From CAZLMW01 sp964560875 (GTDB taxonomy: Bacteria; Myxococcota_A; UBA9042): a stretch of DNA of 38,551 nt. The translations under genes and the position numbers were made by a program. Position 1 is the first letter of the stretch. Each line of letters starts with the position of its first letter. This document shows positions 31,648 through 38,551 of the stretch, in pieces. The stretch is from positions 1 through 38,551 of the forward strand of contig CAZLMW010000076.1 of the NCBI GenBank assembly GCA_964560875.1, written 5' to 3'. The notes under the pieces were generated by a model. It did no database searches. It saw only the letters and a list, made by a program, of their open reading frames with translations, and was not told the DNA's origin.

Positions 31648-32651
31648 CGGATCTTCTCGATGTACAGCTGGGTCTGCTGCATGCCGGTCAGGTTGGGCCG
31701 AGCCGGGACCAGGTTGTCGAGAAATTCGTTCATCCGCGTCGCGTGATTGTGCAGCCATTGCGCCGCACCCGCCGGCTTCTGGCGGTCCATCGTCTTGCGC
31801 ATGCGCTCCCATGACCGGAACGTCGCCGTCGCTTTGTTGAGCTTCGCGCATTGCTCCTGCTTCGGATCCGCGGGGCAGCCAAACCACTCCACGCGTACGG
31901 TCTTGCGCCAGAACCCGGCCGGCCCGATCACCTGGATCATCAGCTCGCTGTAGGCCTCGAGGACCTGCATGTCGTCGTCGGGCGCCTTGATCAATCCGTC
32001 GCGCCAGTTCTTGAGGAAGTTGGACTTGTAGGCACCGAGCCGCACCCACATCCGCTCCGCATCGGGCGACGCCTTGCGCTTGGTTTCGAGCTTCGTGCCC
32101 GCCGTGGCCGTTGCCCCCACATCGAGGACCGGCGGCTTGGCGTCATCGCTCAGCTCGGCGGTTTGCTCGGAGCCTTCGACGAGTCCACCCGGCGCCTTCT
32201 CCGAGCGAACACAGCGGCCCGTGTACTCGTGGGTGTAGCGCGTCACGTCCTTCATCGTGTGGGTGGTCTTGCCGTCGGCGCCCAGCTCGCGGACGCGTTT
32301 CTTCGTCGTCTTGCTGGATGACTTGACCTGGACACCCGCGACAACGTCGCAGCCATAGCGAGGCGCGTGGGTGCCGAACCGCTGTTTGGCCTTCTGCAGG
32401 TCCGGCTCGGCGTGGCTGGACGTCACTTTCCAGCGGAGTCCGCCGATAACCGCGAACTTGATCCCCAGCTGGCTCTCGGTCTCCACCACCTGGATGGGGG
32501 TCCCGAGGGGTAACGCGCGGTATTTGTGGGCGCCTGCCTGCCGGTTGAGGCGGATTGCGCCGCCGCAAGCGGTGGTGAGAACAAGGGCACTCAGCGCCAC
32601 ACAGGCCATGATTGTGGTGGCCTGCTGACGCAGAAACTGGCCTTGGAACAT
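31644..32651 (-). CDS. Predicted lipoprotein, partner of the lipase-like lipoprotein
   Basis: 335 residues. The signal (about 12-28) ends in lipobox LTTAC with Cys29. The N-terminal half has LPLGTPIQVVETESQLG, FAVIGGLRWKV and CDVVAGVQVKSSSKTTKK, a beta-rich region; the C-terminal half is helical and basic (ERMWVRLGAYKSNFLKNW, CAKLNKATATFRSW). I do not recognise a family. It overlaps the lipase-like gene by 4 bases, so the two are probably made together, perhaps as a secretion or folding partner (inference). The start ATG has GGAGG four bases upstream. Confidence 0.8.
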   Translation of the reverse strand: MFQGQFLRQQATTIMACVALSALVLTTACGGAIRLNRQAGAHKYRALPLGTPIQVVETESQLGIKFAVIGGLRWKVTSSHAEPDLQKAKQRFGTHAPRYGCDVVAGVQVKSSSKTTKKRVRELGADGKTTHTMKDVTRYTHEYTGRCVRSEKAPGGLVEGSEQTAELSDDAKPPVLDVGATATAGTKLETKRKASPDAERMWVRLGAYKSNFLKNWRDGLIKAPDDDMQVLEAYSELMIQVIGPAGFWRKTVRVEWFGCPADPKQEQCAKLNKATATFRSWERMRKTMDRQKPAGAAQWLHNHATRMNEFLDNLVPARPNLTGMQQTQLYIEKIR

Positions 32652-32804
32652 GCTGCCTCCGTACCCCTGGCTGCGGCGCTTCCATACCCGCTGGTGACGC
32701 TTTGAGCAAGCTGGTTTCCTGCTGAACGTACGCCTGCGCGCTTGTGTTCACTCCACCAGAGCGTCGCGGTTGCCGCCCGCTCGGGGACGTCGTACCAAGT
32801 AGCC
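32652..32804. promoter_or_regulatory. Divergent intergenic region
   Basis: 153 bases between two lipoprotein genes on opposite strands. A GGAGG for the minus gene is at 32656-32660. I see no clear site for the plus gene and no strong palindrome. Confidence 0.4.
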
Positions 32805-33977
32805 ATGAACCTCGCGATTCGCCGCCTTACCGCCGCAGACAATTCCCGGCGCCACGGTCGAGCCGGCGCCGATCGCCGACACCTCCGGACAATCGCCATG
32901 GCGGTTGTCGTGATCGCGGTTGGACAATCAGCTTGTTCGGAGCGGCTGAGCAATCCCGAGGGGCAGGAGATCCTCGTTGCCGCGATCGTCGCCACCGGGA
33001 GCACTCTGTTCACGGCGAGCAACGTCTTGTTGGCGGCCCCGGTAACAGCCACAGAAAAAGACGACACAGCGGCCAAGGCGCTCAAGCGCATCGAAATGGA
33101 GATCGGCAAAGCGACCGCATCGACCAGCATCTCGTTTGAGCGCCGGCTTTGTCCGTGCGGTGGTCAGTGCGATTGCGGCGGCTGCGCGGATGCAGCGCAA
33201 AAACCGGCCCGAGAGACCTGTGTTCAGAATCTCGCGTCGCTCGTGGACACGTTTCAGGCCGGGTGTCCCAAACCCACGATCGCCCAGTCGGCCCTGGGCC
33301 GATGGCTCGTTGTCGATCTCGGCCCGCACTGCCAGGGATGTGCGATCGCAGGCCGCCGCCTCGGGGGGCGCACGACGATCGACGTCAAATCGGATACCGC
33401 GCCGTGGGTCATCGAGTTCGACAGCAGCGAGTGGCTGGCGGCAGACCGCTTCACGTTCGCGGTCAAAGGCTCCTACGAGATCGATCCTGCCTGTTTTCGG
33501 CCCCCAGCAAACGGCCTGCGTGGCGATCGCTTCGACCATCGCGGGAAGCTCGTGGCAACGCTCTCCGAAGATGCGCAGGAGATTGTGCTGGCGTACACGG
33601 GCATGACGCGCGTCGACCACGCCAACCGGCTGACTCACGCCAATGTCACGACCGGGGGCGACAACCCACTGACCCTTCGCCTGCTCGACCCGGACCGCGG
33701 CGTCAAAGGTGGAGTGCTGGTCCGCGGCATCGAAACGTGGACCACCGGCGAGGGCAACTCGAAATGGACGGTGCGCATCCAGGACGCGGTAATGCAACCC
33801 GGTCGGCCCGTCCCGCGCAGCGGCGCGTTCGTGATTGACGCACCGCCCAACCGCACCGATATACGCCTCGAATTCGCCGCTGTCGGAGCGGTTACCGAGG
33901 TGACTCTCGTCGGCGTCTCGCGCGTATTTCGTTTCAACGTGATGCCCGGAGATCTGGTCGGCACCGGGATCAACTGA
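32805..33977 (+). CDS. Cys-rich predicted lipoprotein
   Basis: 390 residues. A long basic N-region (1-30) precedes the hydrophobic IAMAVVVIAVGQSAC with Cys44 as lipidation site. Residues 116-127 hold a tight cluster CPCGGQCDCGGC (five Cys), then further Cys at ETCVQN, AGCPKP and PHCQGC. The cluster could bind metal or form disulfides. The C-terminal 250 residues look beta-rich (RWLVVDLGPHCQG, APWVIEFDSSEWLAADRF, TFAVKGSYEID, TLRLLDPDRGVKGG). I do not recognise a family. Start 32805 is chosen because it is the first ATG giving a plausible lipoprotein signal; no ribosome-binding site is visible. Confidence 0.75.
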   Translation: MNLAIRRLTAADNSRRHGRAGADRRHLRTIAMAVVVIAVGQSACSERLSNPEGQEILVAAIVATGSTLFTASNVLLAAPVTATEKDDTAAKALKRIEMEIGKATASTSISFERRLCPCGGQCDCGGCADAAQKPARETCVQNLASLVDTFQAGCPKPTIAQSALGRWLVVDLGPHCQGCAIAGRRLGGRTTIDVKSDTAPWVIEFDSSEWLAADRFTFAVKGSYEIDPACFRPPANGLRGDRFDHRGKLVATLSEDAQEIVLAYTGMTRVDHANRLTHANVTTGGDNPLTLRLLDPDRGVKGGVLVRGIETWTTGEGNSKWTVRIQDAVMQPGRPVPRSGAFVIDAPPNRTDIRLEFAAVGAVTEVTLVGVSRVFRFNVMPGDLVGTGIN

Positions 33978-34275
33978 TCCAAACGCAGCGGGTACGGCAC
34001 AATGAGGTGCGTCGCGAGTCGGGCAGTCGGGTGCTGATGCCCGCGGGGCGGGCCGGGATAGCGAACGGCAGTGCGGCAGCACCCGCGGACCCTCGCGCCC
34101 CGCGAACTCCGATCGAACCTGGCGAGTCGCGCCCTCGTGTTGCCTCGTTTGGTGCCTGTGCGGTAGCGTCGCGCGTTGCCTTTTTCACGCGAAGTTCCGC
34201 CGGCCCGAGCGCCGACGTCGTCCTACGCCGGTCCTCGATAGCCATGGCACGTTCACGTCGCCGGGGGGGAGAGCC
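33978..34275. promoter_or_regulatory. Leader region before the antiporter gene
   Basis: 298 bases without a convincing gene. Open frames on both strands are rich in Arg, Ala and Pro and look like GC-rich noise. The GGGGGAGAG run at 34265-34273 is the ribosome-binding site of the antiporter. Confidence 0.5.
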
Positions 34276-37254
34276 ATGAAACCGCCACTCGCTGAAGCGC
34301 CGGTTGCCGAACAACTCGCGGCGCTGACAGCAGCGCTCCCGCACGGGGCTGAGTTCGCGATCGTCATCGTGTTCGCTGCCGCGCTGGTCATCGGCGCCGC
34401 GACGCGCAAGGTCGCCAAGAAGATCGGCTTTCCCTACACGATCGCCATGCTTGTCATCGGCATCGTCTGCGGAATCGCCGTCGAGCCCCAGTTCGAAGCG
34501 CTCTTGCATCACTTCATTGGCGCCGCCGACTCAGGCGCCGCAGGTCACGGCGGCCATGGCGCGTTCCATTTCCACGCCAGCGATCTCCTCGTCTGGGCCG
34601 TGCACGCAGCCCGCCAGATTCAACCCGACCTCATCATCTTCGTGTTCTTGCCCGCCCTCATCTTCGAAAGCGCGTACGCGATCGACCTGCACACGTTCAA
34701 GAAGACCGTCGGCCCCGCCATCGTCTTCGCCGTTCCTGCGATGCTCGTGTCGACATTCGTCACCGGTTACACGGTGTACTTCCTCTTCAACACCTTCCTG
34801 CCCGAGTTCGCAGCGTCCTACACCGGCGACTTCGCCATCGAAAACGGCCCGCTGCTCGCTTGCCTCGTCACCGGCGCGCTGATCTCCGCGACCGACCCGG
34901 TGGCCGTCGTCGCGCTCCTTTCCGAGCTCGGCGTCAGCAAGAAGATGAGCCACCTGATCGAGGGCGAGTCGCTGCTCAACGACGGCACGGCGATCGTCTT
35001 GTTCAACGTGCTGATCGTCCTCGCGGTCGGTCACGAGTTCGAAGGTCTCGGGCCGACGATCGTCGGATTCACCAAGGTCGTCTCCGGCGGGCTGTTCATC
35101 GGCTTGTTGCTCGCGGTTATCGGGTCGTGGTGGATCGGCCGTACGTTCAACGACCCCGAGGTGGAGATTTCCCTGACAATTGCGCTCGGTTACGCCGCGA
35201 TGTTCATGGCCGAGGGCATGTTCCACGTGTCGGGCGTCATGGCCATTGTCGCGGCCGGTCTGTGGCTTGGCGGACCCGGCCGAACGAAGGTCAGCCCCGA
35301 GGTCAGCCACTTCCTGCATCACTTCTGGCACCTGCTCGCGTACATCGCCAACACCCTCATCTTCTTCCTCGTCGGCAACGTCATGGGCAGCAAGATCGTC
35401 GACGCCACCGGCACCGACATCGGCCTCATCTTCGCGATCTACTTCGCCATCCTGGTCATCCGGTTCGTCGTCACGCACATCTTCCGGCCGTTCGCGAACA
35501 TGGCGACCAGCGACCCGATCAACACCCACGACGTGGCCGTCATCTCCTGGGGCGGCCTTCGCGGCGCGGTTTCGGTGGCGCTGGTGCTCATCGTCGCGTC
35601 CAACGACGGCCTGCCGGAGTTCGTTCGCGACAAGCTCTTGCTCATCACCTCGGGCGTCGTGTTCCTGACCATCGCGGTCAACGGCACGACGATGGGCAAG
35701 CTGCTGGCCAAGCTCGGCTACAGCGACACCCCGCTCGGTGAACAGCTTGCTGTCGCCACCGCCCAGGCATCGGTGCTGCAGGAAGTCCGCCACGAGATTG
35801 AGAAGGTGAAGAGCTCACGCGACCTCCGAACCGTTTCGTGGGGCGAGGTGGAAGACGGCATCGCGGGTCGTGTCCAAGCCATGCAGGACAAGATCGCCGG
35901 CATCAAGCGCCAACTGGAAGGCGTCTCCGAGAACGAGCGCGCCGCCGGTTACTGGTTGCAGGCCCTCAACGTCGAGCGCGAGTCCTACTGGCAAGCGTTC
36001 GGAGCTGGAACGCTGGGCGATCGCGCCGTGAAGGTGTTGGATCACGAGCTCAACTTGCATGTCGACACCATCGGCGGCGGCGACAACAGTCCGCCGGACG
36101 GCCGCACCCCGAAGATGAGCGGGCTGCGCGCGGCCATCACCAAGTTCCTCCGTGACAGCAAGGGTCTGCAGGGGCTGTACACGAGCGTCGAGTTCGAAAA
36201 CCTGTCGCTCCAGTACGACCTTTCGCGCGCCGAAGCCGCAGCGGCGAGCAAGGTTCTTGGTTCGATCAAAGAGATCAAGGACGTCTCGCCGACCACCCAC
36301 GCGACGATCGAAGCGACGTATCGCGCGTGGCTGCGGGCCAGCAAGGAACGCCTCGAGCAGATCCGCATCAACCTGCCCGAAGTGGCGCGCGCGATCGAGA
36401 CGCGACTTGCGCGACGCATCGCCCTCAACTTTGAACGAGAAGGCTACGAGCACCTGGGCCATCGCGGTGTCATCGACGAGGAAACGGCGCACACGCTCGC
36501 GCACCACGTCGAGGAGAAGATGCGCCGCCTGTCTTTGGGCGATACCACCGCGAAGCTGCCCGAGATCGCCGACCTGCTGTCCGAAATTCCGTTGTTCGGT
36601 GCCTTGGACAGCGCCGGTCTTCAGTCGCTCGCGGACGCCGCCAACACGGTCGTCATCCCCGCCGGCGACTACTTGTTCAAACAAGGAGACACCGGCGACT
36701 CGATGTATGTCATCACCCGCGGCGCCGCCGACGTGGTCATCAACATCGCCGGCAAAGAGACGGTCGTCGACGTGTTCGGTGGCGGCGACATTCTCGGCGA
36801 GATGAGCTTGCTCACCGGCGCACCACGCACCGCCGGCATTCGGGCCGCCACGCCCGTGACCCTGGTCCGCATCGGTCGCGGCGCGTTCGACAAATTGATG
36901 GAGCGCGACGAGGTCAATCAATCGGTCTGGGATGCATTCGCCAAGCGGAGCTTCGACAACCACGTGCGCTCGCTCAAGCAGTTCTGGCACCTCGATCGCG
37001 ACGAGCGCTTGCACTGGATCGGCGGCCGCTCGCAGCTCAACTTGACCGAGGGCGATGTGCGCGAGCTCGAAGGCGACCTGCCGTATATCTTCGTGGTCAC
37101 CGGCTCGGTCCGGACGGTCGGCACCGACGTCGACCTCGTCGCCCCCTGCCTCGTGGAGCTGCCGAGCAATCGCACGATCTCGGCGCGCAAGGACTCGCGC
37201 GTGGCGCTTCTGCCCCATCTCCACGCGGTCTCCGGCGCCCGTGGAGCCGCCTGA
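34276..37254 (+). CDS. SOS1-like Na+/H+ antiporter (CPA1) with C-terminal cyclic-nucleotide-binding domain
   Basis: 992 residues. About 12 membrane segments fill residues 25-430. Ion-binding and conserved motifs include FVFLPALIFESAYAID, ATDPVAVVALLSELGV (Asp207), EGESLLNDGTAIVLF (Asp236) and SWGGLRGAVSVAL. A long helical cytoplasmic region (about 480-770) is followed by a cNMP-binding domain (about 773-880) whose cassette GGDILGEMSLLTGAPRTAGI (about 835-855) keeps the Glu and Arg needed for cyclic nucleotide. The plan matches plant SOS1 and animal sperm NHE (CPA1 antiporter plus cNMP domain) and suggests exchange of Na+ for H+ gated by cAMP or cGMP. A His-rich loop (HGGHGAFHFH, about 93-102) lies between early membrane segments. 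The following ThpR gene is 30 bases away. Confidence 0.93.
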   Translation: MKPPLAEAPVAEQLAALTAALPHGAEFAIVIVFAAALVIGAATRKVAKKIGFPYTIAMLVIGIVCGIAVEPQFEALLHHFIGAADSGAAGHGGHGAFHFHASDLLVWAVHAARQIQPDLIIFVFLPALIFESAYAIDLHTFKKTVGPAIVFAVPAMLVSTFVTGYTVYFLFNTFLPEFAASYTGDFAIENGPLLACLVTGALISATDPVAVVALLSELGVSKKMSHLIEGESLLNDGTAIVLFNVLIVLAVGHEFEGLGPTIVGFTKVVSGGLFIGLLLAVIGSWWIGRTFNDPEVEISLTIALGYAAMFMAEGMFHVSGVMAIVAAGLWLGGPGRTKVSPEVSHFLHHFWHLLAYIANTLIFFLVGNVMGSKIVDATGTDIGLIFAIYFAILVIRFVVTHIFRPFANMATSDPINTHDVAVISWGGLRGAVSVALVLIVASNDGLPEFVRDKLLLITSGVVFLTIAVNGTTMGKLLAKLGYSDTPLGEQLAVATAQASVLQEVRHEIEKVKSSRDLRTVSWGEVEDGIAGRVQAMQDKIAGIKRQLEGVSENERAAGYWLQALNVERESYWQAFGAGTLGDRAVKVLDHELNLHVDTIGGGDNSPPDGRTPKMSGLRAAITKFLRDSKGLQGLYTSVEFENLSLQYDLSRAEAAAASKVLGSIKEIKDVSPTTHATIEATYRAWLRASKERLEQIRINLPEVARAIETRLARRIALNFEREGYEHLGHRGVIDEETAHTLAHHVEEKMRRLSLGDTTAKLPEIADLLSEIPLFGALDSAGLQSLADAANTVVIPAGDYLFKQGDTGDSMYVITRGAADVVINIAGKETVVDVFGGGDILGEMSLLTGAPRTAGIRAATPVTLVRIGRGAFDKLMERDEVNQSVWDAFAKRSFDNHVRSLKQFWHLDRDERLHWIGGRSQLNLTEGDVRELEGDLPYIFVVTGSVRTVGTDVDLVAPCLVELPSNRTISARKDSRVALLPHLHAVSGARGAA

Positions 37255-37284
37255 TCCCGCGCATCAGCACCCGCCACCGCGCCC

Positions 37285-37821
37285 ATGGCCCGTCTTTTTG
37301 TAGCCGTCGAGCTACCCCACGCGATTTCCGACGAACTCTCTGCGATCGGCGGTGGAATTCGCGCCGCGCGCTGGCTCGACGTTGACCAGCTGCACCTCAC
37401 GCTGTCGTTCCTCGGCAACGTGCGGATGGACCAACAGAGCCGCCTCGTCGAGCAGTTGGCGCGCATTGACGCGTCGCCATTCAACCTGCGAGTTGCCGAC
37501 GTGGGCCACTTTCCTCCACGGGGTGAACCACGCGTTGTTTGGGCTGGTGTCTCGCGCCCCGACGCCCTGATGGCGCTGCAGAAACGAGTCGCGGACGTCG
37601 CCCGGGCACTCGGCTTGAAGGTGGAAGGCCGCAAGTATCATCCGCACGTCACGCTCGCCCGCATGAAGGGCTGCGACGATCGCGAAGTCGCGCAGTTCCT
37701 GGCTGAACACGCCGGGACGCCGTGGGGGGAGTTCACCGTGTCGGCGATCTCGCTTTGGAGGTCCACACGCGGGCCTGGCGGTGCGGAGTACGACGTGTTG
37801 GGCCGCTATCCGCTTGTCTGA
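37285..37821 (+). CDS. thpR: RNA 2',3'-cyclic phosphodiesterase (LigT/ThpR family)
   Basis: 178 residues, the usual size. It has both catalytic HxT motifs: LHLTL (His37-x-Thr39) and HPHVTLAR (His121-x-Thr123), each on its own lobe of the 2H phosphoesterase fold. The start MARLFVAVELP and the end TRGPGGAEYDVLGRYPL are typical for the family. The enzyme opens 2',3'-cyclic phosphates of RNA to 2'-phosphates. It follows the antiporter by 30 bases on the same strand and converges on the SMUG1 gene. Confidence 0.93.
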   Translation: MARLFVAVELPHAISDELSAIGGGIRAARWLDVDQLHLTLSFLGNVRMDQQSRLVEQLARIDASPFNLRVADVGHFPPRGEPRVVWAGVSRPDALMALQKRVADVARALGLKVEGRKYHPHVTLARMKGCDDREVAQFLAEHAGTPWGEFTVSAISLWRSTRGPGGAEYDVLGRYPLV

Positions 37822-37834
37822 AGCCGCGCGGGAC

Positions 37835-38542
37835 CTACAGCACGCCAAAACCGCGCAGCTGCTCCTCGATTACCGGCTGCCAGCCGCGGTTGGCCCGGGG
37901 GTTGGCCGGCGACGGATGCAGGATTCGTTCGATGGGGATGTCCCGGTCAGCGAGCACTTTGGCGGCGCGCTTGGTGGCGAACGCGCCCACCCCGACCACG
38001 AGGCTCGGTTGCATGACATCGATGGTGCCCTGCAGCGCCTTGTCACACGCGGCGAACAGCGCCGTTCTTTCGCTCTTATGGAGCTTCTCAGGGATGCGAT
38101 TACGTCCCGAATCCTCCATGAACACGAGCGGGCAGTAGTTGGCGATGAAGAAGCGCGCGAAGAACGCCTCGGGCGTGCCGAACCGTTCGCGTGCCCACCC
38201 CCAGACGCGCCGGCCGCTGACCTCGCTGCGATGGCAATCGAAGCCGAGCACCGGACGCTTGGGATGTTGCACCGGTGGTTTGCCGATCGGCGCCTCGATG
38301 CCCAGCCAATCGCGCACAGCGGCGACTTCCCCAAATGGCACGCCGGTTTGGGCCATGCCGAAGGGCCCCGGGTTCATCCCCACAAAGACCACCTCGACCG
38401 GCCCCTGGCCGTACATATCGCAGTATTGGTCCCACGCGGCCCGCGCATAGACGAGCGGGTTGTAGACGCACGCGGTCGGGGCCGCGAATGTGAGCGGCGC
38501 GAGGTCGGTGACGAGCTGATCGGTGATCGTCTTGAGATCCAT
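37835..38542 (-). CDS. smug1: SMUG1-type uracil-DNA glycosylase
   Basis: 235 residues. The active-site motif GMNPGPFGMAQTGVPFGEV (55-73) reads the same, as far as I recall, as in animal SMUG1, with the catalytic Asn57. HPKRPVLGFDCHRSEVSGRR and FFIANYCPLVFMEDSGRN follow the same pattern, and the second motif HPSPANP (His209) sits at the C-terminus. SMUG1 removes uracil and oxidised pyrimidines from DNA, working also on single strands. It is best known from animals, with scattered bacterial members. GGAG (38548-38551) stands five bases before the ATG, so the gene is complete. Confidence 0.95.
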   Translation of the reverse strand: MDLKTITDQLVTDLAPLTFAAPTACVYNPLVYARAAWDQYCDMYGQGPVEVVFVGMNPGPFGMAQTGVPFGEVAAVRDWLGIEAPIGKPPVQHPKRPVLGFDCHRSEVSGRRVWGWARERFGTPEAFFARFFIANYCPLVFMEDSGRNRIPEKLHKSERTALFAACDKALQGTIDVMQPSLVVGVGAFATKRAAKVLADRDIPIERILHPSPANPRANRGWQPVIEEQLRGFGVL

Positions 38543-38551
38543 CGGGGCTCC

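Noticed and set aside
32928..34082. 384-codon minus-strand frame
   Set aside because: Antisense to the Cys-rich lipoprotein and lacking protein-like sequence.
33978..34275. Small frames in the gap before the antiporter
   Set aside because: Composition is Arg/Ala/Pro-rich noise on both strands, with no start signal or motif.
34531..37224. Two long minus-strand frames (about 420 and 469 codons)
   Set aside because: They lie opposite the antiporter gene, are rich in Arg, Gly, Asp and Glu without motifs, and follow from the strong third-base GC bias of the sense gene.

Overview
The window looks like chromosomal DNA of a high-GC, Gram-negative predatory or social bacterium, most likely a myxobacterium or relative (Myxococcota/Bradymonadota; inference). 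The reasons are several Ser/Thr-kinase-type proteins, one with a zinc-ribbon N-terminus and one ending in a sulfatase-modifying-type domain, and nine predicted lipoproteins, several with Asp/Ala/Ser/Gly-rich linkers after the lipobox. Coding density is very high and many gene pairs overlap by 4 nt (ATGA/GTGA). I found no tRNA, rRNA, CRISPR array, transposase or phage gene.

Layout. 1-490: the start of a Ser/Gly/Thr-repeat lipoprotein on the minus strand, cut by the window edge. 737-4768: a Ser/Thr kinase fused to a receiver domain, then a hybrid histidine kinase, a tight signalling pair. 4802-5599: lipoprotein. 5654-7406 (minus): a three-gene unit of ECF sigma factor, membrane anti-sigma-like protein and periplasmic Spy/ZraP/CnrX-like protein, joined by ATGA overlaps. 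7559-8095: lipoprotein ending in a 9-bp tandem repeat that carries its stop codon. 8145-10709 (minus): HerA/DUF853-type ATPase. 10858-11889: HSL-type alpha/beta hydrolase.

12017-20203 is the most unusual part. A minus-strand run (secreted protein, DUF3105 lipoprotein, radical SAM protein with an N-terminal SPASM-like module and a duplicated N-terminal domain) diverges from a plus-strand pair (a 1213-residue NodU/CmcH-type carbamoyltransferase fused to a long C-terminal region with a GYPxCC cysteine module, then a GTGA-coupled lipoprotein). I suggest this is an undescribed modification system; the substrate is unknown.

20302-23642: GNAT acetyltransferase, then a minus-strand pair of an FAD-dependent desaturase-like oxidoreductase and a cNMP-binding/acetoacetate-decarboxylase-like fusion whose catalytic Lys-Lys is Arg-Arg. 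23732-27748 (minus): giant pseudokinase/transmembrane/formylglycine-enzyme-like protein. 27699-28137 (minus): decayed lipase-maturation-factor-like gene. 28241-29634: class III-type sirtuin and coupled lipoprotein. 29638-32651 (minus): two coupled lipoproteins, one a lipase-like alpha/beta hydrolase. 32805-33977: Cys-rich lipoprotein. 34276-37254: SOS1-like Na+/H+ antiporter with a cyclic-nucleotide-binding domain. 37285-37821: RNA 2',3'-cyclic phosphodiesterase (ThpR). 37835-38542 (minus): SMUG1-type uracil-DNA glycosylase strikingly like the animal enzyme.

All family assignments come from motif recognition by eye. No database search was run.
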